Below are positions 1 to 11,120 of a stretch of DNA of 64,000 nucleotides, one piece after another. The position numbers were made by a program, and so were the translations under genes. The stretch's first letter is position 1, and the number at the start of each line of letters is the position of its first letter. The notes beneath the pieces were generated by a model. It did no database searches, was not told the origin of the DNA, and saw only the letters and a list, made by a program, of their open reading frames with translations. The stretch is from an uncultured Aeromonadales bacterium (GTDB lineage Bacteria; Pseudomonadota; Gammaproteobacteria; Enterobacterales; Succinivibrionaceae), in assembly GCA_902782145.1 (NCBI GenBank), contig CACZLZ010000005.1, forward strand, positions 62,001 to 126,000. Direction: 5' to 3'.

Positions 1-193
1 GATCCGGGATTACTTTGACGGTGTTTCCCCGGTGCTGGTGGAGTGGCCCTCCATGGGAGCAGGCTTCTTTCCCCCGCCGGATCTCACTGTGGATCTTTCT
101 GCTGACGGCGCCTTCAGGACGGCTGTCATCACTTCCGGCTCCCCGGCCGGCGAACAGGCTATGGAGGCTCTCAGATGTTCCGATCAGTCGTAG
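1..193 (+). CDS. tsaE: TsaE, tRNA threonylcarbamoyladenosine biosynthesis ATPase (C-terminal end only)
   Basis: The window opens inside a gene read in the frame starting at base 2 and ending with TAG at 191-193. The fragment contains VEWPSMGAGFFPPPDL, which matches the family C-terminal motif in which EWP precedes the end of the ATPase core. TsaE acts with TsaB and TsaD to make t6A37 on ANN-decoding tRNAs. The gene overlaps amiB by 19 bases, implying translational coupling and a shared operon, as in Escherichia coli where tsaE precedes amiB and mutL. Only about 63 C-terminal residues are visible, so the Walker motifs cannot be checked. Confidence 0.85.
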   Translation, partial: IRDYFDGVSPVLVEWPSMGAGFFPPPDLTVDLSADGAFRTAVITSGSPAGEQAMEALRCSDQS

Positions 194-1932
194 CGCTGCT
201 GCTCCTGCTGCTATTCCTGTCCTTTCCGGTCCAGGCCAATGAGGTGATCAAACTGCGGTCGGCGGTTATGCCGGAGAAGACCCGGGTGGTCTTTGATCTC
301 CGGGACCGCCCGGACTATGAGCTGTCCCGGCCGGATCCCTACCGGGTGTTGCTGGAGATCCGGAATGTGGAGAACGCTGGCGCCCTGCCGGGGCTGGGCC
401 GGGGGGATCTGGGGAAAATTGTCCAGAGGGTGGAGGTGTCCCGATCCGGGAACACCGCCAGATACCTGTTCACCATGAAGTGGGCGGTGTCCCCCCTGCT
501 GGGCTATCTGGAGCCCCAGGCCAATTACCGCCATCACCGGGTTTATCTTGATTTCCTGAACAGCCGGATCTCCGGGGCGCCCCGGGGACGGGATGACACA
601 GCCCATGCCCCGGCCGCAGCCTCTCCGGCTCCAGCAACCTCAAATCCGTCTACCTCCGGGACCCGTCCTGCTCCGGGGGGATCCGGCGTGTCCGGATCTG
701 ATCCCGCCGCCATCACTGTCCTGACTCCTGAGGAGGCCCGGAAGAAGCAGGAGGAGATCCGCCAGTCCAACCGCCGGGTCATGGAGGAAAAGGCCCGGAA
801 AGAGGCTGAGGAAGCCCGTCTGCGAGCCGAGGCGGAAGCCAAAAAGAAGGCTGAGGCCGAGCGTCTGCGAGCCGAGGCGGAAGCCAAAAAGAAGGCTGAG
901 GCCGAGCGTCTGCGAGCCGAGGCGGAAGCCAAAAAGAAGGCTGAGGCTGAGCGTCTGCGAGCCGAGGCGGAAGCCAAAAAGAAGGCTGAGGCTGAGCGTC
1001 TGCGGGCCGAGGCTGAGACCAAAAAGAAGGCTGAGGCTGAGCGTCTGCGAGCCGAGGCAGAGGCCAAAAAGAAGGCCGAGGCTGAGCGTCTGCGAGCTGA
1101 GGCAGAGGCCAAAAAGAAAGCCGAGGCCGAGCGTCTCCGGGCTGAGGAGGCCCGCAGGCGCGGTAGTCAGACTGCAACAGTCCCCTCCCAGACCTGCACC
1201 AAGAAGAAGATTGTCATTGCCATTGATCCGGGTCACGGCGGCAAGGATCCCGGAGCCAGCGGCACCAAGGGCACCAATGAGAAAACCGTGACCCTGGCCA
1301 TCAGCCGCCGGCTGGCTAAACTGGTGAACACCACTCGCACCATGCGGGCGGTGCTGATCCGCAACAGCGACGTGTATGTGGATCTGGATGCCCGTTCCGA
1401 GAAGGCCCGGAAGGCCAATGCTGATATCCTGATCTCCATCCATGCCGATGCGGCCACCAACAAGACCGCCAAGGGTGCCTCGGTGCTGGTGCTGAACAAT
1501 GACCGGGCCGGCCGGGAAAACCGCAAGGTCCTAAACTCTTCAGGCAAGCACGACTCCCTTCTTGGGGGAGCCAGGGAAGTGCTGGAGGAGACTGCAGCCA
1601 ACGGGGAGAGCAATGAATACATGAAGAACATGATCATTGATCTGACCTCCGGCAAATCCCGGGATGCGGGCTATGATCTGGCCGGCAGGATCATCAAGAA
1701 CCTGTCCACCTTTGCCCGGATGCACAAGTTCCGTCCCGATGAGCGGTCCCTGGCGGTGCTGAAGGCCCCGGACATCCCCTCCATTCTGGTGGAGACCGGA
1801 TTCATATCCAACCCCGTGGAGGAGAAACTTCTCGGTTCGGCCGACTACCAGAAGAAAATTGCCCGGGCCATTTTCATGTCCATACAGGAGCACCTGGCTG
1901 ATCCCCGTTACAAGGTGGAGATCTGCCACTGA
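175..1932 (+). CDS. amiB: AmiB-type N-acetylmuramoyl-L-alanine amidase
   Basis: A 585-residue periplasmic amidase that cleaves the bond between MurNAc and the stem peptide to split septal peptidoglycan. Residues 1-21 form a signal peptide ending QA, followed by an AMIN domain (about 24-125) that directs the enzyme to the septum, a proline/serine-rich linker, then seven perfect 15-residue charged repeats (about 218-322) predicted to form a long helix. The Amidase_3 catalytic domain begins near residue 343. Visible zinc ligands are H354 (DPGHGG), E369 and H423 (SIHAD), and the catalytic glutamate is E540 (ETGF). The protein is about 140 residues longer than E. coli AmiB, mostly because of the repeat helix. 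E. coli AmiB has an autoinhibitory helix relieved by EnvC; whether the repeats contribute here is unknown. Confidence 0.95.
   Translation: MFRSVVALLLLLLFLSFPVQANEVIKLRSAVMPEKTRVVFDLRDRPDYELSRPDPYRVLLEIRNVENAGALPGLGRGDLGKIVQRVEVSRSGNTARYLFTMKWAVSPLLGYLEPQANYRHHRVYLDFLNSRISGAPRGRDDTAHAPAAASPAPATSNPSTSGTRPAPGGSGVSGSDPAAITVLTPEEARKKQEEIRQSNRRVMEEKARKEAEEARLRAEAEAKKKAEAERLRAEAEAKKKAEAERLRAEAEAKKKAEAERLRAEAEAKKKAEAERLRAEAETKKKAEAERLRAEAEAKKKAEAERLRAEAEAKKKAEAERLRAEEARRRGSQTATVPSQTCTKKKIVIAIDPGHGGKDPGASGTKGTNEKTVTLAISRRLAKLVNTTRTMRAVLIRNSDVYVDLDARSEKARKANADILISIHADAATNKTAKGASVLVLNNDRAGRENRKVLNSSGKHDSLLGGAREVLEETAANGESNEYMKNMIIDLTSGKSRDAGYDLAGRIIKNLSTFARMHKFRPDERSLAVLKAPDIPSILVETGFISNPVEEKLLGSADYQKKIARAIFMSIQEHLADPRYKVEICH
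826..1140 (+). repeat. Seven tandem 45-bp repeats inside amiB
   Basis: Seven head-to-tail copies with an exact 45-bp period encode the 15-residue unit AEAEAKKKAEAERLR, with one copy carrying a T in place of A. Neighbouring copies are nearly identical at the DNA level, so the array should expand and contract by slippage or recombination. The unit has alternating acidic and basic residues typical of a single alpha-helix or coiled coil, which would hold the AMIN and catalytic domains apart. Confidence 0.95.
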
Positions 1933-1938
1933 CTGCAT

Positions 1939-4107
1939 ATGACCATACGTCTGCTTTCCCCCCTGGTCACCAACCAGATAGCCGCCGGTGAGGTGGTGGA
2001 ACGCCCCGCATCGGTGATCAAGGAACTGGTGGAGAACTCCCTGGATGCCGGGGCCACCAGAATTGAGATAGAGATCGCCGGGGGCGGCAAGTCCCTGATC
2101 CGGATCCGGGACAACGGCTCCGGCATTCCCCGGGATGAACTGGCCCTGGCCCTGACCCGGCACGCCACTTCCAAAATCGTTGACGCCTCGGATCTGTCCT
2201 CGGTGGTGAGCTTCGGGTTCCGGGGGGAGGCATTGGCATCGGCGGCGGCGGTGTCCCGGCTGACGCTGATCAGCAAACCCGCCGATCAGCCTGAGGCCTG
2301 GAAAATTGCCGTGGAGGGGGTGTTCCAGGAGCCGGAGATCCTGCCGGCCTCCCATCCCGACGGCACCACGGTGACGGTGTGCGATCTGTTCTTCAATGTC
2401 CCGCCCCGGCGGCGGTTCCTGAAGTCCGAGCGCACTGAGATGATGCACATCGTGACCCTCTTCAAGAACCTGGCCCTGGGCAACAACGCCGTGGCCTTCA
2501 CCCTGGTGAACAGCGGCCGGGCCATGTTCACCCTGCCTGCCGCCTGTGACGAGAAGCAGCGGGAGCAGCGGATCATCACCCTGCTGGGGCGGAACTTCGC
2601 CACCGGCCGGATGACGGTGTGCATGGAGCGGGACGGCCTTTCCCTGACCGGCTTTGTCATGCCCCCGCCACGGGAGGCCAGCACTGACGCTGAGGTGCAG
2701 TTTCTGTATCTCAACGGCCGCCCCATCCGGGAGAAGAACACCATGCACGCCATCCGCCAGGCCTACACGGAGTACTACGGCCGGGAGGTTAAGATCAGCT
2801 ATGTGCTGTATCTCACCATGGATCCGGCGGATGTGGATGTCAATGTGCACCCCTCCAAGCATGAGGTGCGCTTTGCCGAGCAGCGGAAGGTCCATGACTT
2901 CTTTGTCATGGCAGTGCTGGAGACACTGCGCCAGAGTGCGCCCCCGGTGCCGGGGGACGGCTCCGAGCTGTTCGGGGCGCCTATGGAGGAGAACTCAGGG
3001 GCGGGCCACGGCTACGCCGGCGAGGCGGGGCATGACAGCTTCGTGTCCGGCAGCGCCCCCTTCGTGTCCGGGGGCATGTCCTCCCCGGGAGCGGTGGGAT
3101 CCTTCCCTCCATCCGGGGACAGCCGGTTTGCTGCCGGTGCCTTGCCAGGGGGAGCATATTCCGGCGGGGGCGGCTCCTGTTCCGGGAGCAGCGCCGGCTC
3201 CGGGGGCGGCTTCCGATCCTCCGCCGCATCCTTTCTTTCTCCGGATCTCCCGGATCCCCGGGAGCACCGGTACAGCGGGACTCCGGGGGACTCTTTCCCC
3301 GGCACCTCACCGGCGCCTTCCCGGAAGGAGGCGGAGGCGGGCTGTGCCTGGCTCCGGGACACCCTGGGGGATCCCGCTCTGACCCCTGACACTGGATCTT
3401 CTCCTGTTGCTGCGGGTGCCGGATCCGGCGCCGTGCTTCCGGTGCTTTACGGCGTCCTGGACAGCCACGGGTGCGCCGGTTTCCGGGGGCGCCTGTATGA
3501 TGCGGATCTCCGGGAACTGGATCGGCGGCGCCTGGGACGGCTCTATACAGAGAATGCCCCGGGGGCGTTGCTGATGATCCCCCAGAGTGTCCCTGCCGGG
3601 GATGTGCCGGCGGAGCGTCGGGAGCAGATCCGGGATCTGGGGCGATCCCTGGGCTTTGAACTGCAGTTCTCCGGCTCCGCTGTCCGGATCCTGGCGGTGC
3701 CTGAGTGCCTCAGGCGCTATGATCTGGCGGCTGTGATCACGGTGCTTCTGGAGCGTGCTGATGCTCTGGGTGCCGATCCTGATCCCGGGAACGGATCCGG
3801 ATCCGGCTCATCGTCTGCGTCCGCTGCAGATCCGGCCGGGAAACAGGCTCCGGACGGGGAACAGGCTCCGATCGGGAGCGGTGATCAGAGCCCGGAGACG
3901 TCCCGGAAGACGGCTGCCGGGTCTGACGCCGGAAGCCTCCGGCTGGCCCTGGCGGATGCCGCCGTGTCCCGGCGGAACTACTCCCTGGCGGACGGGGCGG
4001 CGTTGCTGTCTGATCCCCAGGCGGACTGGGACCGCCTCTCAGGGGATCCCGCCTGTTTCCGGATCCTGGATACGGATCTGATCCTGCGGGGATCTGCAGG
4101 TGCGTGA
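1939..4107 (+). CDS. mutL: DNA mismatch repair protein MutL
   Basis: A 722-residue GHKL-type ATPase that links MutS mismatch recognition to strand incision. The N-terminal ATPase is intact: the [10 protein letters not shown] segment, the [11 protein letters not shown]g/ATP motif, DNGSGI, and the GFRGEAL lid. The ATPase and transducer domains run to about residue 330. A glycine-, serine- and proline-rich linker (about 340-480) precedes the dimerisation domain, which itself carries a second low-complexity insert near 620-665. I see no metal-binding DQHAAHERI-type endonuclease motif, as expected for a MutL paired with MutH and Dam in GATC-directed repair. The 3' end overlaps miaA by 8 bases. The linker is longer than in E. 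coli (615 residues in total). Confidence 0.95.
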   Translation: MTIRLLSPLVTNQIAAGEVVERPASVIKELVENSLDAGATRIEIEIAGGGKSLIRIRDNGSGIPRDELALALTRHATSKIVDASDLSSVVSFGFRGEALASAAAVSRLTLISKPADQPEAWKIAVEGVFQEPEILPASHPDGTTVTVCDLFFNVPPRRRFLKSERTEMMHIVTLFKNLALGNNAVAFTLVNSGRAMFTLPAACDEKQREQRIITLLGRNFATGRMTVCMERDGLSLTGFVMPPPREASTDAEVQFLYLNGRPIREKNTMHAIRQAYTEYYGREVKISYVLYLTMDPADVDVNVHPSKHEVRFAEQRKVHDFFVMAVLETLRQSAPPVPGDGSELFGAPMEENSGAGHGYAGEAGHDSFVSGSAPFVSGGMSSPGAVGSFPPSGDSRFAAGALPGGAYSGGGGSCSGSSAGSGGGFRSSAASFLSPDLPDPREHRYSGTPGDSFPGTSPAPSRKEAEAGCAWLRDTLGDPALTPDTGSSPVAAGAGSGAVLPVLYGVLDSHGCAGFRGRLYDADLRELDRRRLGRLYTENAPGALLMIPQSVPAGDVPAERREQIRDLGRSLGFELQFSGSAVRILAVPECLRRYDLAAVITVLLERADALGADPDPGNGSGSGSSSASAADPAGKQAPDGEQAPIGSGDQSPETSRKTAAGSDAGSLRLALADAAVSRRNYSLADGAALLSDPQADWDRLSGDPACFRILDTDLILRGSAGA

Positions 4108-5059
4108 CGGGGTGATCTGCCTTATGGGGCCTACGGCCTGCGGCAAGACCTGGCTGGGCATTGAACTGGCCCGGCGCCTGGGCGGGGAGATCATCAGCAC
4201 CGACTCCGCCCTGATCTACCGGGGCATGGATATCGGCACTGCCAAGCCCACGGCGGCGGAGCGCCAGGGGATCCCCCACCATCTCATTGACATCCTGGAT
4301 CCGGCGGACAGTTACTCCGCCGCGGATTTCCGCCAGGATGCACTTTCCCTCATCAGCCAGATCCGCTCCCGGGGACGCCTTCCCATTCTGGTGGGAGGGA
4401 CCATGCTTTATTTCCGTGCCCTTCTGGAAGGCATATCCAGCCTGCCGCCCTCGGATCCCGCCGTCCGTGAGGAGTTGCAGCAGTGCCTGGAGCAGCAGGG
4501 GCTGGAGGCACTGCACCGGCGCCTGCAGCAGGAGGATCCCGTCTCCGCCGCCCGGATCCGCCCCCAGGACACCCAGCGGATCCTCCGGGCACTGGAGATC
4601 CGGATCATCAGCGGCCGGACCATGACAGAGCTGCTCAGCGCCGATCCCGGCAGCGGCCCCGGCTTCCCGGCGCTGCAACTGGCCCTGCTGCCCCGGGACC
4701 GGGAGGCCCTCCGGCAGCGCATCGGACAGCGCTTTGACCGCATGCTGGCGGACGGTTTTGAGGCGGAGGTGGCGCGCCTCCGGCAGCGGGGGGATCTTTC
4801 ACTGGATCTCCCCAGCATGCGCTGCGTGGGCTACCGTCAGTGCTGGCAGTATTTGGACGGTCTCCTGGATCGGCAGGAGATGATCTACCGCTCCAAGGTG
4901 GCCACCTGCCAGCTGGCCAAGCGCCAGATCACCTGGATCCGGGGGTGGAAACTTCCCTGCAGCCTGCTGGATCCCGGTGAGGATCCCGAAGCACTGCTGC
5001 AGCAGTCTTTGGATCTGGCCGCATCATTTCTTGAAGGTGAGGCGGTGTCTCCGGACTGA
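4100..5059 (+). CDS. miaA: tRNA dimethylallyltransferase MiaA
   Basis: A 319-residue enzyme that transfers a dimethylallyl group to N6 of A37 in tRNAs reading UNN codons. The P-loop GPTACGKT lies at residues 10-17, followed by [22 protein letters not shown] substrate residues near 35-50. A GTG start is chosen because it overlaps the end of mutL by 8 bases and places the P-loop at the usual distance from the N terminus; no better ATG exists upstream. Position between mutL and hfq is the classical gammaproteobacterial order. Confidence 0.93.
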   Translation: MRDGVICLMGPTACGKTWLGIELARRLGGEIISTDSALIYRGMDIGTAKPTAAERQGIPHHLIDILDPADSYSAADFRQDALSLISQIRSRGRLPILVGGTMLYFRALLEGISSLPPSDPAVREELQQCLEQQGLEALHRRLQQEDPVSAARIRPQDTQRILRALEIRIISGRTMTELLSADPGSGPGFPALQLALLPRDREALRQRIGQRFDRMLADGFEAEVARLRQRGDLSLDLPSMRCVGYRQCWQYLDGLLDRQEMIYRSKVATCQLAKRQITWIRGWKLPCSLLDPGEDPEALLQQSLDLAASFLEGEAVSPD

Positions 5060-5071
5060 CAATGGTCCGGA
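5050..5071 (+). other. Hairpin over the miaA stop codon
   Basis: TCCGGAC at 5050-5056 can pair with GTCCGGA at 5065-5071 across an 8-base loop. The stem spans the miaA stop and has no T tract, so it is more likely an mRNA processing or stability element between miaA and hfq than a terminator. Confidence 0.4.
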
Positions 5072-5086
5072 TCCGGAACGGCGGCG

Positions 5087-5117
5087 TTGAAACCCCACCT
5101 TTCGGGTCGGTTATAAT
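5087..5117 (+). promoter_or_regulatory. Likely sigma70 promoter of hfq
   Basis: A perfect TATAAT at 5112-5117 is preceded by TTGAAA at 5087-5092 with a 19-bp spacer, longer than ideal. The predicted start near 5124 gives hfq a leader of about 147 nt. Promoters for hfq just downstream of or inside miaA are known in E. coli. The long spacer lowers my confidence. Confidence 0.5.
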
Positions 5118-5270
5118 GGCTTTCCTGTAAGCCGCCGGTGGGAGAGCATTTGCCCCAGCCGTCACCGGACTCCGGCTCCTGCTCCAGTGGGGCTGGCCGC
5201 CGGACTGCACAGCCGCGGCTGCGGCTGAACAACAATTACCAATTACAACTACAGCAAAGGAGGCATGATC

Positions 5271-5555
5271 ATGAACCCCAAGGGACAGCTTATTCAGGAT
5301 CCCTTTCTCAACGAGATCCGGCGGGAGAAGATCCCCGTGTCAATCTTCCTGATCAGCGGGATCAAACTCCAGGGTCTGGTGGAGTCCTTTGATCAGTTTG
5401 TGGTGCTGCTGCGCAACAACTCCTGCCAGCAGATGGTCTACAAGCATGCTATCTCCACCATTGTCCCGGGACGTCCGGTGCAGTTTTCCCGGGGTGACTC
5501 CTCCCAGGGCGCATCCGGGACTGCCTCTGCCGCCGCCGGCACCCCGGAGGCCTGA
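5271..5555 (+). CDS. hfq: RNA chaperone Hfq
   Basis: A 94-residue Sm-like protein that forms hexamers and matches small RNAs to mRNAs. The Sm core is clear: [17 protein letters not shown], then [13 protein letters not shown] and the Sm2 motif [10 protein letters not shown]. One residue is inserted in the loop [11 protein letters not shown] compared with E. coli. The C-terminal tail is short and rich in alanine and glycine. I place the start at ATG 5271 because AAAGGAGG at 5257-5263 is 7 bases upstream; the ATG at 5265 is too close to that site. The neighbouring small-RNA genes at 24752-25148 are candidate clients. Confidence 0.96.
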   Translation: MNPKGQLIQDPFLNEIRREKIPVSIFLISGIKLQGLVESFDQFVVLLRNNSCQQMVYKHAISTIVPGRPVQFSRGDSSQGASGTASAAAGTPEA

Positions 5556-5558
5556 TCC

Positions 5559-6887
5559 TTGACGTCCCTGGCTGACTGCGGGACCGCCTCCGGCGCTCCC
5601 GGGGAGGACGGAGCCGTCCGGTGTGTCCTGGTCCAGGCGGAGATCACCTCGGATCATGAGGGCGGCGAGGATCTTGCGGAGCTCAGGCTGCTGGCGGAAT
5701 CGGCGGATCTGGAAGTGGCCGAGGTGCTGCTGTGCCGCCGGGGGGAGCCCCAGCCCCGGTTTTTCATCGGCTCCGGCAAGGTGGAGGAACTGAAGGCCCT
5801 GGTGCAGGCCTGTGCCGCGGAGCTGGTGATCTTCAACAATCCCCTGTCCCCGGCCCAGGAGCGGAACCTCTCCGCTGAGACCGGCTGCCGGGTCATTGAC
5901 CGCACGGCCCTGATCCTGAACATTTTCGCCCAGCGGGCCCGGACCTATGAGGGTCGCCTCCAGGTGGAGCTGGCCCAGCTTAAATACAGCGCCACCCGGC
6001 TTGTCCGGGGCTGGACCCACCTGGAGCGCCAGAAGGGCGGTTTCGGCCTCAGGGGCGGCCCGGGCGAGAAGCAGCTGGAACTGGATCGCCGGGAACTGGG
6101 GGACCGGATCACCGCCGTGACCCGGGAGCTGGAGAAGGTCCGGATCCGCCGGGAGTCCGGCCGGAAGTCCCGGCTCAAGCGCCAGGTGCCGGTGCTGTCC
6201 CTGGCCGGCTACACCAACGCCGGCAAGTCCACCCTGTTCAACCGTCTCACCAGCTCTGCGGTCTATGCTGCCGATCAGCTCTTCGCCACTCTGGATCCCA
6301 CCTTCCGGCATCTGGATCTGCCCTCGGGGGCGCGGGTGATCTTTGCCGACACCGTGGGTTTCATCCGCCATCTGCCCCATGATCTGGTGGCGGCTTTCCG
6401 GGCCACCCTCCAGGAGACCCGGGACGCCACCCTCCTGCTCCATGTCATTGACGCCAGCGACGAGCGCATGGAGGACAATGCCGCCCAGGTGGATCAGGTG
6501 CTGGAGGAGATCGGCGCCGGGGAGGTGCCCCGGCTTCTGGTGTACAACAAAATTGACCTGGTTCCGGGGATCCGGCCCCATGCAGAGCGGATCGACGGCC
6601 GTCCCAGGGCGGTCTGGGTGTCCGCCGCCACCGGGGAAGGACTGGATCTGCTGCTGGAAATAATTTCTGAATTGATCCGGAAAAATATAGTAGAATTGCG
6701 CCTGCGGCTGCCCCCGGCGGCCGGTAGGATCCGTTCGGAGCTTCACCGGGGACATTTTGTTGCCACCGAATCCTTTGATCAGGAGAGCGGTGACTGTCTT
6801 ATGCAAGTCCGCCTTCCCGAGGCGGATCTGGGACGGATCGGCAAGCTCTGCGGATGCTCCCTGAATGATTTCACTTTTGAGGACTGA
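5559..6887 (+). CDS. hflX: Ribosome-rescue GTPase HflX
   Basis: A 442-residue GTPase that splits stalled 70S ribosomes. The N-terminal HflX domain includes FFIGSGKVEEL and the ALSPAQERN-like motif LSPAQERNL, then the glycine-rich linker GLRGGPGEKQLELDRR. The G domain carries G1 GYTNAGKST (near residues 217-225), G2, G3 DTVGF and G4 NKID. The start is a TTG three bases after the hfq stop; no in-frame ATG or GTG lies near, so a weak start coupled to hfq translation is likely. The family signature threonine in GPGETQ is replaced by lysine (GPGEKQ). Confidence 0.92.
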   Translation: MTSLADCGTASGAPGEDGAVRCVLVQAEITSDHEGGEDLAELRLLAESADLEVAEVLLCRRGEPQPRFFIGSGKVEELKALVQACAAELVIFNNPLSPAQERNLSAETGCRVIDRTALILNIFAQRARTYEGRLQVELAQLKYSATRLVRGWTHLERQKGGFGLRGGPGEKQLELDRRELGDRITAVTRELEKVRIRRESGRKSRLKRQVPVLSLAGYTNAGKSTLFNRLTSSAVYAADQLFATLDPTFRHLDLPSGARVIFADTVGFIRHLPHDLVAAFRATLQETRDATLLLHVIDASDERMEDNAAQVDQVLEEIGAGEVPRLLVYNKIDLVPGIRPHAERIDGRPRAVWVSAATGEGLDLLLEIISELIRKNIVELRLRLPPAAGRIRSELHRGHFVATESFDQESGDCLMQVRLPEADLGRIGKLCGCSLNDFTFED

Positions 6888-6892
6888 CCTCC

Positions 6893-7888
6893 ATGCCTTG
6901 GAAAAAGCCTACCGACGCCCCTGAGGGCTCCGGCGGCGGCTCCCGGATCCCCGGGGGCGGCTTCAGTTTCACTATCCCTTCCGGCGGCAAGATCACCCTG
7001 CTGGCGGTCCTGGGCGCCCTGGCGGTGCTGTGGGTGCTCAGCGGTTTCTACACCGTGAAGGAGTCTGACCGGGGCGTGGTGCTGCGCTTCGGCAAATATG
7101 TGTCCACCGTGCAGCCGGGACTCAACTGGAAGCCCACCTTTGTGGACAAGGTCTATCCGGTGAACATCACCACCGTCCAGTCCTTCTCCTCCTCGGGCAT
7201 GATGCTGACCCGGGATGAGAATGTGGTGGCAGTGGAGCTGAATGTCCAGTTCAAGGTCTCGGACGCCTACAAGTACCTGTTTTCCGTGACCAACGCCAAT
7301 GAGAGCCTGATGCAGGCCACCGACAGCGCCCTGCGCTATGTGGTGGGTCACACCACCATGGATGACGTGCTCACCAAGGGCCGCCAGAAGGTGAAGCAGG
7401 ACACCTGGAATGCCATGGAGGAGATCATCCGCCCCTATGACATGGGCGTGACCATCCTGGATGTGAACATGCTGCCTGCCCGGGCCCCGGAGCAGGTGAA
7501 GGATGCCTTCGACGACGCCATTGCCGCCCAGGAAGACGAGCAGCGCTATATCCGGGAGGCTGAGGCCTATGCCCGGGAGGTGAAGCCCAAGGCCGTAGGC
7601 CGGGTTCAGCGCATGGGCGAGGAGGCTGAGGCCTACCGCCAGAAAGTGGTGCTGGACGCCGAGGGCGAGGTGGCCCGGTTCAAGGCCATCCTGCCTGAGT
7701 ACAACAACGCCCCCACCCTGACCAAGAAGCGTATTTACCTGGAGACCATGGAGGAGATCTACTCCGCCAACAGCAAGGTCATGGTGGATCTGCCGGAAAG
7801 CGCCGGATCCCTGATCTACCTTCCGGTGGACAAACTGATTGAGGGTCAGGGCGCCGAGTCCGTGTCCGGCAGGGGAGGGAGAAAGTGA
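6893..7888 (+). CDS. hflK: HflK, modulator subunit of FtsH protease
   Basis: A 331-residue SPFH/band-7 membrane protein. A glycine- and proline-rich N terminus is followed by one transmembrane helix (about residues 36-55) and the SPFH domain (about 62-250), then a long alpha-helical segment. HflK and HflC form a large periplasmic cage around FtsH and restrain its proteolysis of membrane proteins. The gene is shorter than E. coli hflK (419 residues), mainly in the termini. It lies 5 bases after hflX and ends in a TGATG overlap with hflC. Confidence 0.93.
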   Translation: MPWKKPTDAPEGSGGGSRIPGGGFSFTIPSGGKITLLAVLGALAVLWVLSGFYTVKESDRGVVLRFGKYVSTVQPGLNWKPTFVDKVYPVNITTVQSFSSSGMMLTRDENVVAVELNVQFKVSDAYKYLFSVTNANESLMQATDSALRYVVGHTTMDDVLTKGRQKVKQDTWNAMEEIIRPYDMGVTILDVNMLPARAPEQVKDAFDDAIAAQEDEQRYIREAEAYAREVKPKAVGRVQRMGEEAEAYRQKVVLDAEGEVARFKAILPEYNNAPTLTKKRIYLETMEEIYSANSKVMVDLPESAGSLIYLPVDKLIEGQGAESVSGRGGRK

Positions 7889-8772
7889 TGCAACGTTTCT
7901 TTGTCATTGTGGTGCTGATCCTCCTGGCGGTGGCCAGTTCTGTGTTTACCGTCCGGGAAGGGCAGGTGGGCATTGTCTTCCAGTTCGGCAAGGTGGTCCG
8001 GGACAGCGGGGGCGACGATGAGAACAGCCCACCGAAGATCTACAGCCCAGGGCTGCACTTCAAGATCCCCCTGGTGGAGACGGTGAAGACCCTGGACGTC
8101 CGGGTCCAGTCCCTGGAGTCCTCGGCAGATCGTTTTGTGACCTCGGAGAAGAAGGATCTGATCATCGACTCCTACGTGAAGTGGCAGATTGAGGATCCCG
8201 CCAGGTTTTTCCTCACCACTAACGGAGGTGACTATGCCGTGGCTTCGGATCTGCTGAAGAACAAGATTGGCAACGGTCTCAGATCTGAGATCGGCAGCCG
8301 CACCATCAAGGAGATCGTCTCCGGCGAGCGGGCCGAGGTGATGCAGAGCGCCTTGCTGAACTCCGCCAGCTCTTCAGAGCTGGGGATCCGGGTGATTGAT
8401 GTCAGGATCAAGCAGATCAACCTGCCGGTGGAAGTGTCCAACTCCATTTTTGAGCGTATGCGGGCCGAGCGCAACGCCGTGGCCAAGGAGCACAGGGCCC
8501 TGGGGATCAAGCAGGCCGAGTTTATCCGGGCCGAGGCTGACCGGGAGGTGGAGGTCATGCTGGCCAACGCCCGGAAGAACGCCAAGGAGGTTAAGGGCGC
8601 CGGGGATGCCCAGGCGGTGCGGATCTACGCTGAGACCTACAAGCTGGATCAGAACCTGTTCAACTTCCTGCGGAGCATGAGTGCCTACCGGAAGAGCATG
8701 ACCAGCGGGCGCAACATCATTGTGGTGAAGCCCGACGGTGAGTTCTTTGAGAACTTTGACCAGGTGAAGTGA
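7888..8772 (+). CDS. hflC: HflC, modulator subunit of FtsH protease
   Basis: A 294-residue SPFH protein with an N-terminal signal anchor (MQRFFVIVVLILLAVASS) and the family motifs VREGQVGIVFQFGK and IVDSY-like IIDSYVKWQI. It partners HflK one to one in the FtsH-HflKC complex. I use ATG 7888, which overlaps the hflK TGA by one base, rather than the GTG at 7885 three bases earlier; the ribosome-binding site AGGGGAGGGAG serves either. This is the last gene before a terminator, so it closes the tsaE-hflC operon. Confidence 0.94.
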   Translation: MQRFFVIVVLILLAVASSVFTVREGQVGIVFQFGKVVRDSGGDDENSPPKIYSPGLHFKIPLVETVKTLDVRVQSLESSADRFVTSEKKDLIIDSYVKWQIEDPARFFLTTNGGDYAVASDLLKNKIGNGLRSEIGSRTIKEIVSGERAEVMQSALLNSASSSELGIRVIDVRIKQINLPVEVSNSIFERMRAERNAVAKEHRALGIKQAEFIRAEADREVEVMLANARKNAKEVKGAGDAQAVRIYAETYKLDQNLFNFLRSMSAYRKSMTSGRNIIVVKPDGEFFENFDQVK

Positions 8773-8823
8773 GATCCCGCTGAACCTTATGCTGCCCCCG
8801 ATCTGCCGGGGGTAGGTCCTTCC

Positions 8824-8855
8824 GGGAGCCGGCGCTGTGCCGGCTCTCCCTTTTT
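8824..8855 (+). terminator. Rho-independent terminator after hflC
   Basis: GAGCCGGC and GCCGGCTC form an 8-bp GC-rich stem with a short loop, extended by G/C pairs with a small bulge and followed by five T residues at 8851-8855. It lies 52 bases after the hflC stop and ends the operon. Confidence 0.85.
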
Positions 8856-10770
<1,915 letters not shown>

Positions 10771-10778
10771 GGAGCCGG

Positions 10779-10835
10779 GGGAGGGCGGTGCCGCTGATCC
10801 CCGCCGTCCCTGGTTTCTGTCTTTCTGTTTCTCTT
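10779..10835 (+). terminator. Probable terminator after purA
   Basis: GGGAGGGCGG at 10779-10788 pairs with CCGCCGTCCC at 10801-10810 with a single mismatch. A T-rich stretch (TGGTTTCTGTCTTTCTGTTT, 10811-10830) follows, although the T residues are interrupted. Placement 9 bases after the purA stop supports a termination role. Confidence 0.6.
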
Positions 10836-11025
10836 TAGATCGATCAGTGCGCACCGGCTGTCATCTGACAGTGCCGGTTTGTTTCAAGCGTAAAATTGCA
10901 ATGCAGTTGTTTGTCCGGATCATGGCGCAGGTCGCCCTCCGGAAGATATTTGTGATTTTAATGCCATTTACCGGCAGTCCTGCCTGCTGGTACTGTCAAT
11001 TGTTCAGAACTGCGGCTAATTTTGC

Positions 11026-11053
11026 TTGATATTTGACCATTTTAAATTAAACT
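11026..11053 (+). promoter_or_regulatory. Candidate promoter of the WYL regulator gene
   Basis: TTGATA at 11026-11031 and TAAACT at 11048-11053 are 16 bp apart in a locally AT-rich stretch (11000-11066), which stands out from the GC-rich surroundings. The predicted transcript would start near 11060, about 60 bases before the ATG. Confidence 0.4.
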
Positions 11054-11120
11054 AACCTTAATTATGTAGAAATCAGTCGTGTATGCGGTGTTGCCGCAAC
11101 GTCTGGTTTTGGAGGCTTAT

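Noticed and set aside
543..1443. Long antisense frames opposite amiB
   Set aside because: They arise from the 45-bp repeats, whose period is a multiple of three and so keeps all frames open.
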